DNA of 64,000 nt from Brasenia schreberi (GCA_036023115.1 JAYKKT010000061.1:15688501-15752500); one strand, 5' to 3'. Counted from the first letter of the stretch, positions 46,131-58,040 are shown. Notes: generated from the letters alone by a model not told the origin. Translations and numbers: made by a program.

Positions 46131-46135
46131 ATTTT
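46131..46135. repeat. Target-site duplication ATTTT of the solo LTR (left)
   Basis: Same five bases as 47975-47979. Confidence 0.75.
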
Positions 46136-47974
46136 TGTAACGTCAAGCGTTACTGCACAGCCTGTGCAGTAACACCCGAGTGTTGTGCAGTAACGCCCAT
46201 ATGAAGGATATGAAGGGCCGTTAAAAGGGCCCCTCAAGGGAGTTGGGGCAGCCTCGAACCAAACGGAAAATGCGAGGGGTCGGCTGGAATCCGGTGAGTT
46301 CACCTATTTTTCAGATTTTCATTTTTTTCCTGATTTTTTTTATGAAAAACTTGTTGAAAATCATTGTTTTGGGCTTGAATTGAAGGTTTGAGGTAGAACT
46401 AAGTGTTTTGGTAGGGTAGGTAAGTCGATGGTGTCGATTTGGCCAGGAAACGGTTACGATTCGCCGGAAACCAACGAAATCGATGTCGGAAAAAAAAAGC
46501 CATGGGAATCGACCCTTTTGGGCGTGTCCCTCGTTTCCGTGTCATGTTGTGTCTGAAATGTCATGAACCGACACTGATTCGTGTCGTGTCCTCGTGTCGC
46601 GTGTTAAGAACTAGTTCTGTGTCAGAAACGGGTCATGTTTGGGTTGTGTCTTGAAATGGGTTTCTAGGTTAGAAATAAGACCTGTGTCAGTAGTTACAGG
46701 TTCTGTGTTGACACAGTAACACAAGCTATTTATTGTGTCACTCATTTGGATCAGATATGGATCTAGGTATCAATTTGGATCTCGGATAGCTTAAACGGAT
46801 CCAGATTGGGGTTTGGGATCAGATTCGAATACAGTTTGTTTCGTTAGATTCATAGTTAAATAAATTTTAATATTTTAATTATTTATAATTGTTTAGAGAT
46901 TAAAATTGGAGGATTTGGTGGTGATAAGAGTGGCCCAACAGCTTGGGGACTGGATCTTAGCGCTCCTTCAGGTGGGGGTTATGCATTCTTTTACAAAACC
47001 ATTCTAAAAGTGATTTTATTGTTTTAGATAGATTTATATGTGCATAATTGATAAATATTTTATTGATATTTGTGAAATGTTATTCACAATTATGAGTTAT
47101 TTGATATGCTTTTCAAATAGAACATGTTTTGATATGCATGTGTTGTATGAACATGGTATTTAAATGTTGTGTGGATATGAGTTTGATTTTGGATATTTGT
47201 GGATCTGGATATGATTTGTAAATATGATGAACTGTAATTGGTTTTACAAATGTAATGATGTGTGAATATATGAGCCATACTTTTGTAGTTTGTGTGGGGT
47301 CTCTAGAGACTTGCAGGTCCCTCGGGCGAATACAGGGTGTGTTTCCGGGCACTCTGCCATGAGAGTCGGCGTGGTTACCGTCGTGGATGGGGTTACCGAG
47401 GTCACATTAGGGAGGGCCGGACGACTCCCGTGGCCTTTGGAGCAGACACAGTATGGGCTGTAATTATCGAAACTAATGATGTGTGCATGTGTGTGAGTGC
47501 GTGCGTATGAATTTGAGATCATGATTTCAAGGTAACTGTGCTTTGCTACGAAATGATTGTGAAACTATGCATGCTTTTAGTATGTTTTCTATTTAAAGAT
47601 GTTTAACCTTCCTACTGAGCTATGTATAGGAGCTCACCCTATTGTTTTACAACTCATCCTGAAGCTAGCACTTCGAAGGAACACGGAGCAGAGTAGGAGT
47701 TTGATTAGAGCTGCATTTTTATTTTAGATGGTATGATAAGTGTTGAATGATTTAGAAAGTCTTTTATTCGGGGTTATTGTTAGGTGGGCCCCGCACCATT
47801 TTGGACGTATTGTTTAGAACTTCGATATGAATATTTATTTCAGTTAGATATTTCTTGAGTTTGAATTAAATTGGTATTGTATTTGGTTATTGCTCACCAT
47901 CACGCCCGCGCGAGAAGCGGCCATGTGGCATCGTCTCGGGCCGGGTCATGGTCGCGACCCAAGCGGATGTGACA
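46136..47974. mobile_element. Solo LTR, 1,839 bp
   Basis: The sequence starts TGTAACGTCAAGCG and ends AAGCGGATGTGACA, the TG...CA pattern of LTRs, with ATTTT on both sides. Neither flank has a primer binding site or polypurine tract and no coding region lies inside, so it is best read as one LTR left by recombination between two. Length and ends suit a Ty3/gypsy element (chromovirus-like), but the family is inferred and the strand is not decided. It does not resemble the other LTRs in the window. Confidence 0.75.
46149..46173. repeat. Perfect 12-bp palindrome near the solo LTR end
   Basis: GTTACTGCACAG, one base, CTGTGCAGTAAC. Half of the arm (gtgcagtaac) occurs once more at 46187-46196. Confidence 0.92.
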
Positions 47975-47979
47975 ATTTT
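47975..47979. repeat. Target-site duplication ATTTT of the solo LTR (right)
   Basis: Same five bases as 46131-46135. Confidence 0.75.
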
Positions 47980-50478
47980 TCTAGTTTATGCCTTAATATC
48001 AAAAGGTTGGGTCCTTTGTTCCATCTTAGGATTTTAAGCTTTATATGAATTGGTTCACAAGCAATTTCTGTTTTTCTTGTGTATTCTTATTGCGAAGAAC
48101 ACAAATTAAATAAATTTAGGGATTTAAATTTGGTGACTGCATCGAATGTGATTCGATGCAGGTCTTGGTTATTGCTTGGATTATTTAGGATTTTTTATTT
48201 GATCGTAGGCCTTATGAGAATCAATTAAAAAGCAACTTGATTTCTATTTTCTTTCTTTTTCTTCTTATTGTAGCAAACAGAGCAGCTTAATAATCTTTTC
48301 TAGTTTTATATATTTATGGGTCTATACCATTTATTCTTTTTCTTATTTGATTATCATAATGCTTCTAAGTAATATCATGTTATGCATAAAAATTATTTCA
48401 AGTTGAGTGATTATATTATATGATAGTTAGATTGCCGTTAGTTGACCAGAGATATTTGGCATTGTATCGTAGCCTGCCTGGGATAATAATTCTGGCTCCT
48501 CACCTGTCTATCGCCCGTGGTGAGGTTTGAACTACCTACGAAAATTTGTTGATCGGTAAGATGACTTGTGCGTGCAGTGTAGCTTTGAAACAAATTTTCT
48601 TAGTGGTCATTGTTAACCAGAGTTAACATAAATAGATTTAAAATTATCGATAGGTTTGCGTTACAGTTTCAGTTTAAAATACACAAACTTTATAAATTCT
48701 ACCTGAACATATCTTGCAAAAGTATTTTATATTAACGGTTTTTCGTAAATCGATATTCATATATTTTGGTTTAGGTGTTACTTTTGTACTTGTAATGCAC
48801 AGAAAGTCGATAATTAAATCAAGGTCATCTATGAATGCGTGATTAGAATGACTGGTAAACAAGCTACGTAAGACGTCATGTGACAAATTTGCAAAGAAAG
48901 CGTCAAGAAAAGGATTGATCTTCAGGGATACTGATTTATAGGTACACGCATAAAAGTAGTATAAAATCAGACAGGACATGCATGTTAAGCATGCATTGCT
49001 GTAGTAGAGTTCAAGCTAGGCATGTCTAGATGCATACCTATTCATGTATATATATACATATCCCCATATCATAGTTAAGTTAAATGTCTTATAAAGCATG
49101 GCATGCATGTACGCATGCACATATGTAAGTCTATACACTGCATTTTCTCATATAGTACATGCGTGGTTGTGTTGAATCAAATATACAAAACTGCTTTTAA
49201 ACTTTTGGTTTCTTTAAGTTACTTTTTTAATGCTTTGAATTGTATATCAGGAAAATAGTTCAGAGTCATCCAAATATTCATTTCAAAAAGCTAAAATCAA
49301 ATATACAATGTGAAAAGGTTGCATGAGCTGAGCTGCTTTACGTCGAATCAAAGATTACTCAGCTCGACTTGGTCTTCTTGGATTCCAACCTAGCTGGAAT
49401 CAAGCTCAACATATAAGCGAGCTAACTCGAGGTCACCAATACTTGACTTGAGTTATTCACAAGATATTTTTCCTATATGGTTATGTGAAAAATCAAATTA
49501 GTACTGAGAGAGATTTATCACTAGCGTTTTTGAACATGGTGGTTGTACCACAAAAGTTGGAACCGCATAGCAGCTTCATAAGGGGGAAGAAAAAAGGAGA
49601 ACCAAAGTAATAATTTGGAAAGGTCCGTCGGACGGAATCTGGTACAGGGAACAGAACTGTCGGATTCAGAACTTCCATCGCAGGAATCAACTAAATGAGT
49701 TTCTTGCATCTAAAAAAGACTTCGGTTCTCTAGCCTACATCATGTTGCAAATCATTACCCTGGATTCATTCATTGAATTGAGTTAGAAGTATCGTCTCCT
49801 TTCAAGTATCATCTAGATGCATATTATGAGCAAAATTACAATGTAAAGTTTCTCCTCACGAGTTATTTACAAGGTGAAGTTAGTAACAAACCAGTAGAAG
49901 ACTTTCTTTTTGTCTTGTGAGTAGAAATAATCAAGAATTTGTCTACTGTCATCAGCAAGAAAGAGCAACACGTGAAGATATCTGGGGAAGGAAAGGCTGG
50001 TGGAAACGAGGCAGGAAGAAGGGTGGTGGAAATCAATGGACAATTAAAGAGGGAAGAGAAAGGTGGAAAAGATTGGCGAAATACTTTGGATTTGTGGGAT
50101 TTCGGTTTTGTTCACCGGCTCACACCAACATACCAGTTCAGGTCCTGGAAAATTACAAGCATTTACTGATAAATACTTTGCCGAAATCAAAATATCAAAG
50201 ATTTCTAATAGGGAGTTTCTTCCATAACCAAAACACAGAGAAGGCTATGGATCCACACTCATGAGTGTATTTTCTAGTGCGGAGAAATGATTCCGTCCCA
50301 AAAACTGAGCTGAATGATGTACTTATGTTCATAATCTTCAAAAGTATCATGATATTAAATATTTATGGAGCTTGATAACTTGCCCGATATTTGATTTCTT
50401 TCATAAGAGGATGAATTTATAACGTAGAGGGGGCAGTCCGCCTGCCTGATGGGAAGAACCGGCAGAAGGGGAAAGAGT
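47980..50478. other. Intergenic between the solo LTR and copia element 2
   Basis: No supported gene. Frames at 48674-48979, 49493-49709 and 49917-50264 have no recognisable domain. A purine run, cagaaggggaaagag, lies directly before the LTR at 50479 and looks like a polypurine tract. Confidence 0.5.
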
Positions 50479-50841
50479 TGTTACAAAAAGCAGTGGCTAT
50501 TCTCGGCAACTCAGCCAGGTAACTGCTGGACTGGCCATCCATACCGTTACCAGGAGAGGAGTTACGGATAGGGCCTTGACCTGCTCAAAAAGAGAAAAAC
50601 CCAACAAGAAAGCCAGGATACAATAACAATATATATATTCGAGTGAAAACACGGAGGTTTGTAAAGAAAAATATACAATACTCAAAATACTCAGAATATA
50701 GAACGTATCATTGGAAAAGACCGTTGTGAGGAACCTCAAACGATTCAAAATCCTTTCCGCTGTAGATCTACCAGATACACAAGCAAACCGGCAACCGGGA
50801 ACACGATTATGATTGAAGAAAAAGCATACAGAGACCCTTCA
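50479..50841 (+). repeat. 5' LTR of copia element 2 (363 bp)
   Basis: Starts TGTTACAAAAAGCAG, ends ACCCTTCA. It is followed by the primer site and lacks about 50 bp present in the 3' LTR. Confidence 0.87.
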
Positions 50842-50842
50842 T

Positions 50843-50856
50843 TGGTATCAAGGCTC
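50843..50856 (+). other. Primer binding site of copia element 2
   Basis: TGGTATCAAGGCTC starts two bases after the LTR end, a close match to the initiator-methionine site with a small shift after TGGTATCA. Confidence 0.82.
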
Positions 50857-51918
50857 AGGTTCTTCATCCTGCAAAACACAAAAAAAAGAGGTACGTTACT
50901 ATTCTGGATAGGGAGAAGAGAAAAAAAAGGAGAGAGAGAATAGATCAGAAAGGCTAGCAAAGGCCTAAACGACTACACCCTAAGAGTCAACAAGAACCAA
51001 GCCACAACAGAGACCTTAACGGCAATAACCAAGCAGCGGAGAAGGCCTGAACAGCAAGAAACAAGTGGGGAAAGAAGGCCTCAACAGCCTGAACGACCGA
51101 AAACGGACGGAAGGCATAAAGCCTGAACGACCGAAAACGAGCCACAAAGGCAACCTTAGGCAGCCGCAACAGAAACCTAGAGGAGCGGAGCTCCGCTACC
51201 TCTCTCTCTCAAATTTCTCTCTCCTCTTGCCTTTTACAGGAGAAAAAATAGCCAGGCAGTTTCTGAAAACCAGGGGCCAAAACCGGCGGTTTCCGAGAAA
51301 CTGCCTCGACTAAAAAGTTTGTTCTGCTCCAGCCATTTTTTCTTATTTACAATTTTGCCATTGGGCAAAATTACAGAATTGTATAGATATTTTTTAGTAA
51401 AAAGACTATTTTGCCCTTACTATGCAAAAAGTTTGTTTTCTCCTCTAACGGTTTGTGAAAATTACAAAATATCAGGTTCTAACTTTACTGTTTTGCCATT
51501 CTCGGTTGAAATAATTTCAATTCTGCCACTCAATCAAAAGGCAAGTTTGCCCCTATACTTTTGAAAAATTACAAATTCGGGCTGAGGGTTAAAATTACAA
51601 TTTTAACCCTGATCAGTTATGAATTTTACAGCAATATCAAAGAGTAATTTTACAAGTCTGTTCTCAAGCTTTTTCAAAAATTACACAAGTGGATAGATAG
51701 TTAAAATTATAGTTTTGCCCTTGTTAAAAAAAGGGGTTCAAAGGCAGAATTTTTTTTTAGAAAACTTTTAAGTTTGTCCCAAGTAGTTTAAAGAAATGAT
51801 ATTAGATTGTTTTTATATTATGCATCGGTCTAACATACTTCCTGCTATTTGTGTTTGTTGTTTTATGATTATTTTCTTTTTAGACCGTTTAATTGTTAAA
51901 ATTGCCAAACACATAAAA
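50857..51918 (+). other. Leader of copia element 2
   Basis: About 1 kb of untranslated sequence before gag. It contains a repeat of gcctgaacgaccgaaaac (about 51089 and 51121) and several tttgccct-type words. No coding. Confidence 0.65.
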
Positions 51919-52760
51919 ATGAGTTCAGAATTTGTGTCTGAATTGACAAAAATTGAAAAATTAAACGGTCTTAACTTCCAAACTTGGAAGAGGCGAATCC
52001 CTCTAGCAATCACACTCGAGGGTGTTGAGCATGTGCTGAAAGAAACTGTGCGTCCACCACCTCCAGACGCAACTAAGCAACAAATAGAGATGTACAAAAC
52101 ATTTCTAAAAGATGACACCATAGCTGGGACAGTGATGTTAACTTACATGGAGGATCACTTAATTAGGGTCTTTGAAAAACATGAAACACCAAAAGAGTTG
52201 TTTGATTCAATAACAACCAAATATGATACAACTGCTAAGTTGCATGTGCAGTTGCTACTACAAAAGTATAACTCCTTCAAAATGAGAGAATGAGACAATG
52301 TAGTAGAACATGTGAACCACATGTTAGTAATGGCTAGGGACTTAGCCATAGCATAGTCAATCATCCCAGAATTGATGCAGATATCAATGATATTAAACAG
52401 TCTACCACCTTCATTGAACATGATCACTACTACCCTCAGATTAGGGCCTGAGATTAACTTTTCTGAATTGCCCCTGAAACTAGCAGATACACATGAACAA
52501 GAACAATAAAGAAAAATTGTTAGTAGTCTAAGATGAGATAGCATCTAGCTCCAAAACCAACTAAAAGAAAAATAAATAAAACAAGAAGTTTGACAACAAT
52601 AACAAGAAAAGTGGTCAAAATTTTAAAAAATCACTGAAAACCACTTCTCAAATAAAGTGCTTCAACTGTGGAAAGTTGACACTTCAAAAGGAACTGTCGT
52701 AACAAGAAAAGTGAAGGAAACAACCCACAACGCGAACAGTCGAAGAAGCAAGATATAATC
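51919..52760 (+). pseudogene. Copia element 2 gag relic
   Basis: ATG at 51919 opens MSSEFVSELTKIEKLNGLNF, with the UBN2-type gag region (ELFDSITTKYDTT, LLLQKYNSFKM) down to TGA at 52291. The same frame then continues with further stops to the knuckle near 52660, where CFNCGKL is kept but the His and last Cys are lost. Confidence 0.83.
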
Positions 52761-52789
52761 TACAGAATTTCAGAATGTTTGTACATGGA

Positions 52790-53144
52790 CCGCCCAATGA
52801 CAGGTTGGTGGATAGACTCAGGAGCTACACGACATATCTCGAAGATCAAGGAAGGGGCAATGGACTTGAAGGAATAAAAACCCGACGAACATAGAGTCTA
52901 TATGGGAAATGATATTTTCTCGAATGTTTTGGGTGTTGGATCCTTCAGAATATTTGTACAAGTCAAACCGATTGTATTAACTGATATATTAATTGTGCCA
53001 TCTATAAGACGCAATTTAGTTTCGGTCCCTGTCTTAGTAAAGAAAGGTTTTGAGGTCAGGTTTATTCTTGGCAAGATGATTGTAGGAAAACATGAGAGAA
53101 TACTATTCTTTGGGGAATTTGATGTAGAGCATGGTCTCTATTAA
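52790..53144 (+). pseudogene. Copia element 2 protease relic
   Basis: The active-site box GWWIDSGATRHIS (about 52803-52841) is intact, with the catalytic Asp-Ser-Gly. A stop follows soon after. 52902-53144 continues with the flap region and the LVSVPVLVKKGFEVRF segment, then stops. Confidence 0.82.
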
Positions 53145-53174
53145 ATTATGAGTGTGTCTTTTCTATTGATGTGA

Positions 53175-54118
53175 ATATGTGAAATAAACGCTTTTGGCAT
53201 ATAAGTCTGGAAAAGTTGAGAAAATTATCCAACTTTGACTTATTGCTTGGATTTGAGGAAAATACTTTCAACAAGTGTGAAGCTTGTATACAAGGAAAAA
53301 TGACAAGAAAAGTTTTTCTCAATAAATCAACAAGGGCAACAATCCTGTTGGAGGTTATTCACACAAATTTATGTGGGCCTTTTAGAGTAAAGTCATATCG
53401 TGAAAAGGGTTATTTTATAACCTTTATCAATGATTACTCTAAATATATGTATTTATATCTTTTGCCACATAAATCTGAGGCACTTGATACTTTTAAAGAA
53501 TATAAGCAAAAAGTAAAAAACCAATTAGGACATTCGATCAAAGTCTTAAGATCAAACAGAGGTGGTGAGTATGCCTCGGCAGAATCTTTGGAATTCTGTA
53601 AAGACATTGGTATTGCAAGGCAAAATATAATGCCCAGGACACCTCAACAAAATGGTGTAGCTGAGAAATACAACAGAACATTACTGAATATGACAAGGTC
53701 TATGTTAATCGATGCCTCTTTTTGAAAGGTATTTTGGAAAGAAGCAGTAAGTACAACAGTTTACATACTCAATAGAGTACCGTGTAAAGCTTTACACACT
53801 ACACCATATGAGATGTGGTTTGGAAGAAAACCCAACCTAGGTCATCTCAAGAGGTAGAGATCTGTTGAACATGTAAAGATCCTTAATCAATCTAGAGATA
53901 AGCTAGATAGTAGATCCTTGAGATGTGTATTCATTGGATATTTGAAATGTTCAAAAGGATATCGATTTTATCATCTGGACCACGGACTCATTGAAAGCAA
54001 AGATGTTGAATTCTTAGAAGATACTAAGAATGATATCCTAAAAAACAACGATGAATGTGTTGATGATGTGATAGACTTAGACCAATCATCTTTTGAACCC
54101 ATTGAAAATCTTCCTTAA
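53175..54118 (+). pseudogene. Copia element 2 integrase relic
   Basis: 53216-53725: NKCEACIQGKMTRKVF (zinc end), FITFINDYSKYMYLY (first core Asp in NDYS), LRSNRGGEYAS (the usual SDRGGEY Asp is Asn here) and TPQQNGVAEKYNRT (Glu kept). A stop (TGA at 53723) follows DASF. The tail SLRCVFIGYLKCSKGYRFY (53918 on) completes it to 54118. Confidence 0.85.
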
Positions 54119-54129
54119 ACTACTGATAC

Positions 54130-55785
54130 CTTAAGTGAACATAAAAAGCCAAGAGTCACACCGTCCTACTTAAAGGATTATCACACTTATCTTACAGAAG
54201 AAGTGTGTAATTCGATGGATTTAGATGAGTTAACTGATAACTTGATTTATCAACAGGCTATGAACTCATCAGAAGCAATAGACTAAGAGAAAGCCATGGA
54301 TGAGGAAATTGAATCCATTGAGAAAAACTAAGTCTGGAAATTGATTGATTTGCCAAAAGGAAAAAAAGCCATAAGCTGTAATGAGTTCTGAAAAAGAAAT
54401 ATAAGGTCGATGGTACAATCGACAAGTTTAAAGCAAGGTTAGTTGCAAAGGATTTTTCGTAAAAAGAGAGGATAGATTATGTTGAAACATATTTTTCAAT
54501 TGCGAAATTTGCATCCATACATATAATCTTGGCAATATCTGCATACTATGATTTGGATTTACATCAGTTAGACGTAAAGATAGCTTTTCTAAACGGAGAT
54601 TTAAAAGAAATCATATACATACAACAGTCCAAAGGATTTGAGGTTGAAGGCCAAGAAGATAAAGTATATAGGTTGAAAAAATCCCTACATGACCTAAAAC
54701 AATCACCTCGTCAATGGTATTTGACTTTTCAAAATGTCATTATAGAACTTGGATTTGTGGCTAATAAACTTGATCACTGTGTATATGTTTGGAACAGTGG
54801 GAGTTACTTTGTCATCTTGTCATTGTACATAGATGACATATTGTTAATTGGAAATAATATGAAATGATTGTCAAAACCAAGTCATAATTGAACTCCAAGT
54901 TCAAAATGAAGGATATGGGGGAAACATCCTATATCTTGGGAATAAAGATTTCTCAAGATAAAGAATCTAGACTCTTATGCCTAAGTAAAGAGAGATATAT
55001 TGACTATATCCTCAAGAAGTTCAAAATGGGTGAATGCAAGTCTACCGATACACCTATTGCAAAAGGAGTCAAATTGAGTAAGGCTGATTGTCCCGATGAA
55101 AGAGACGATAAGCCTAATGTTCTTTATAAACAAGCTGTTGGTAGCTTGATGTATGCTATGTTGTATACAAGACCTGATATCAGCTTTATTGTTGGTCTTA
55201 TAAATAGATATCAAAGTAATCCAAGTTGGCAACACTGGGTAGCTGTGAAAAGGATTTTAAGATATCTTAAAAGAACAAAAGACTTGAAACGATGTTTTCA
55301 AGCAGATGAACTGAAATTGGTAGGATACTCAGACGCTGACTTTGTTGGGATCAAAGATGACAACAAATCAATCTCGGGACAAATATTCTTATTTGGAGGT
55401 AGTGTGTTTCTTGGGCATATAAGAAACAAGATTGTGTAGCATTGCATACACAAAAAGCTGAGTATGTAGCTTGTTGTATGGCTGCAACAAGTGCTGTCTG
55501 GATAAATGCTTCATACGTGATTTGAAGTTGGAGATAACTGACGAGCCAGTTGTTATTTATTGTGATAACAATACAACAATTACTCTTATCAAGAGTGAAG
55601 CTGGCTGCTCAAAAAGTAAGCATATAATGGTAAAATACCACTATGTTCATAATATGGTTATGAGAAAGAAAATACCCATCTCATACATGCCAACAAATGA
55701 TATGTTGGTAGACCCCTTGACGAAAGGCATAACAGAGAAACTTTTCTCAAAACATGTTATAAACATGGGTTTGAGGTATGTTTGA
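54130..55785 (+). pseudogene. Copia element 2 reverse transcriptase and RNase H relic
   Basis: 54529-54867 holds reverse transcriptase motifs: HQLDVKIAFLNGDL, LKQSPRQWY and the catalytic box LYIDDILLIGNN; TGA then breaks the frame. 54888-55439 carries MKDMGETSYILGIKI and VGSLMYAMLYTRPDI, then the RNase H start GYSDADFVGIKDDNKS. A frameshift follows, and 55471-55785 finishes RNase H (YCDNNTTITL, then VDPLTKGITEKLF). Closest to intact of the two copia pol genes but still with several breaks. Confidence 0.86.
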
Positions 55786-55995
55786 TTGTTGTGTAGGAAA
55801 ATAACCACACAACGTATAAAAATGTTATATAGGTAAACAACCATACAACAGGATAAATTGTTGTGAAGGGAAACAAGCACACAAGAGGTATTGATTGCAA
55901 TAGCAATCAAGAAATGACATTACGAGGTAAACCCTGGAAAAGTGAGAGAAAAACCAGTATGTCAATACACTTGGCTCGAATAGCCAAGTGAGAAA

Positions 55996-56408
55996 TGTTA
56001 CATAAAGCAGTGGTCATTCTCGACAACTCAGCCGAGTAACAACTGGGCTAACCATCCAGACCGTTACCCGAAGAAGAGTTACGAATAGGGCCTTGAGTTG
56101 TAACCGGCTGACCGTTACTGAAAAATCCGGTAACAGTCCGGATTCTCTACTAAAAAAGAAGGAGACCCAACAAGAAAGCCAGAATACAAGAGCAATATGT
56201 ATATTCGAGTGAAAACACAGAGGTGTGTAAAGAAAAATATACAATACTCAAAATACTCGGAATATAGAATGTATCCTTGGAAAAGGCCACTGTGAGAAAA
56301 CCTCAACCGATTCAAAATCCTTTCCGCTACAGATCTACCAGACACACAAGCAAACCAGCAACCGAGAACACGATTCTAACTGAAGAAAAAGCACGCAAAT
56401 ACCCTTCA
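55996..56408 (+). repeat. 3' LTR of copia element 2 (413 bp)
   Basis: Starts TGTTACATAAAGCAG, preceded by the purine run aagtgagaaa, and ends ACCCTTCA. It carries about 50 extra bases near 56098-56150 relative to the 5' LTR. Confidence 0.87.
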
Positions 56409-57024
56409 ATAACACCTTACATTGAACCATGGGTAAGGAAAAAATAACATGAATCATGTTTTGGTACAAACTCCATAGCGACTCCAAAGGACTTTCTCAA
56501 GCTCAATACATTTTTGCATTTCATGGAAGATGCCAACAGATGTTTTGAACCGCCACACAGGGCTTTTCATGAATCCTTAGTACCAAAGGCAAACATGATA
56601 TGGTCCACTGATTAGTCAGCTTAACCAAGACTTGCACTAATACTAGTTGGCAGATACAAGCGCTTCTGCTGATCGAGTTACTTATATTCAGTCATCCTCA
56701 TATTTGACGAGTGAGACAGTCACCTAAGGGCGTAGAAGACATTCACGAAATTGACCCTTCCTATGGCAGAGGGTACTTCAGACAGACGCTAAAAATCTAC
56801 AACAAAGTATTATAGGTCCTCAAATGACAAATTAGCCTCTGAAATGAGACCAAATCTGCCATATATTTCTCCTGCAAAAAAAAGTGGACATTTAAATGGC
56901 TATGCATCAAAATGACGTGTTAATAAACTGAATAAACAACATTTCTCACCGCTGCAGCAATTAAATAGTAAAAAGTAGACGGTTGGTTTGATCGAGGATA
57001 CATAAATTTCTCATTTGTACATAT
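56409..57024. other. Intergenic, possible 3' part of the broken gene to the right
   Basis: No clear gene. If the exon-like pieces at 57.0-58.0 kb form one minus-strand gene, this would be its downstream region. Confidence 0.35.
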
Positions 57025-57106
57025 GAACATGATTTCCAATGCGTTGAAGAACAGACTTCACAAGTACCGCGTAGTTGAGATAGCCCAAGTACTGCAGCAG
57101 GACAGT
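57025..57106 (-). pseudogene. Exon-like fragment B (minus strand), unidentified
   Basis: An acceptor-like TTTGCAG ends at 57107. One frame after it reads TVLLQYLGYLNYAVLVKSVL and on to a stop near 57016; another frame is also open for about 48 codons. Which one is right, if either, depends on the joining phase. I do not recognise the protein. Confidence 0.3.
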
Positions 57107-57259
57107 CTGCAAATGAAATATATCAAAATTTTACACTTCATGAAAAAGAAAGAAGAATCAATTGTAATTCAAATTTGGGAGTCTACCTTAAGAAGAGTCC
57201 TAACATTATTAAACATAATGTAGCTGGATTGTGGACTTTGATGACATTGTATTGCTAAC

Positions 57260-57512
57260 CGTGTAGAGCGCTTGGTTCAGTGTCATCCCATTTTCTCTAT
57301 GCATCAAAGATATCAAGCGTTTCAAAGTCATCATGTCCGAATGATGTCCTCTCATACATTTGACCCAACTTGATCGTTTCTTTCCTTGTAAGCTTTTTCA
57401 CATATTCATCATCAGATGTCACAGAAACTTCCACTAGGGTACTGCACCCTTGTGAGACTCCGCCACTCGATACCTGTGCTTCTCCTGTGTCCAATTTGGT
57501 GTTATCTAGCTT
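57260..57512 (-). pseudogene. Exon-like fragment A (minus strand), unidentified, with an in-frame stop
   Basis: The frame gives KLDTGEAQVSSGG, a serine-rich stretch, then DDEYVKKLTRKETIKLGQMY, ERTSFGHDDFETLDIFDA and TAG at 57297. Beyond that stop the same frame continues with RKWDDTEPSALH to a donor-like G/GTTAGC at 57260-57258. The codon use and hydrophilic composition look like real protein. The TAG could be the true end or a nonsense mutation. Function unknown. Confidence 0.4.
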
Positions 57513-57903
57513 ATATATTTTTTAGTACTATGTGATCACGACAGTTCACAAATATAGATTGATTATTAATTTATTACTGAATTAACCAGTGAAAATGGTG
57601 CTGCATTATTTCCAATATTTACATTCTCTGGCTTATATGATAATCATCTATAGTTTTATGATATATTCTTAGTTATATATACCCATGTCCCTGCACCCAC
57701 GATTTATAAAAATTGCTGTTGCATCCAGCACCCACACCTGCACCCATCATAGATCACCAGTCTGTTCAGTCCCATAAGAGAAACTCCCGTAAACAGGCTA
57801 GATTTGCATATAGCAATTTCATGTCCAGTGGCATTTACAAATTATTTTTGATGTTTTATGGCAGTCCCTGTAGAATATAATGAGGTGGAATCACCTGTCC
57901 TTA

Positions 57904-58022
57904 TCAACCAAAACAAGTAGTCACTTCTTCACTATGGAAGAAGGATCTCATCACGTTATCATTTTCTAACTGAAACTTTTCCAACTTTCCGTATGTCTCC
58001 TCACTTTGAGAATGAGCAGTAT
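57904..58022 (-). pseudogene. Exon-like fragment C (minus strand), unidentified
   Basis: A good acceptor, CTTTTTGCAG, ends at 58023. The frame then reads DTAHSQSEETYGKLEKFQL, ENDNVMRSFFHSEEVTTCFG and stops (TGA at 57906-57904). A donor-like CAG/GTGATT follows about 12 bases later, so the stop may be a frameshift product inside a longer exon. Same strand as fragments A and B; they may be pieces of one dead or poorly preserved gene. Confidence 0.38.
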
Positions 58023-58040
58023 CTGCAAAAAGAAAACCAC

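Larger units (their letters stand above)
50479..56408 (+). mobile_element. Ty1/copia retrotransposon 2, degenerate
   Basis: Two LTRs, an initiator-Met primer site, a leader, gag, protease, integrase, reverse transcriptase and RNase H lie in the copia order on the plus strand. It is the same family as element 1, but opposite in orientation and with different LTRs. The five bases outside the two ends (agagt and ataac) do not match, so no target duplication is visible. Several stops and frameshifts make it inactive. Confidence 0.88.

Noticed and set aside
49917..50264. 115-codon plus-strand frame rich in Gly, Arg and Lys
   Set aside because: Overlaps another open frame, no domain, no splice or promoter context.
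36712..56408. The two copia regions as parts of one broken element
   Set aside because: Each has its own pair of LTRs, primer site and full domain order, in opposite orientations.
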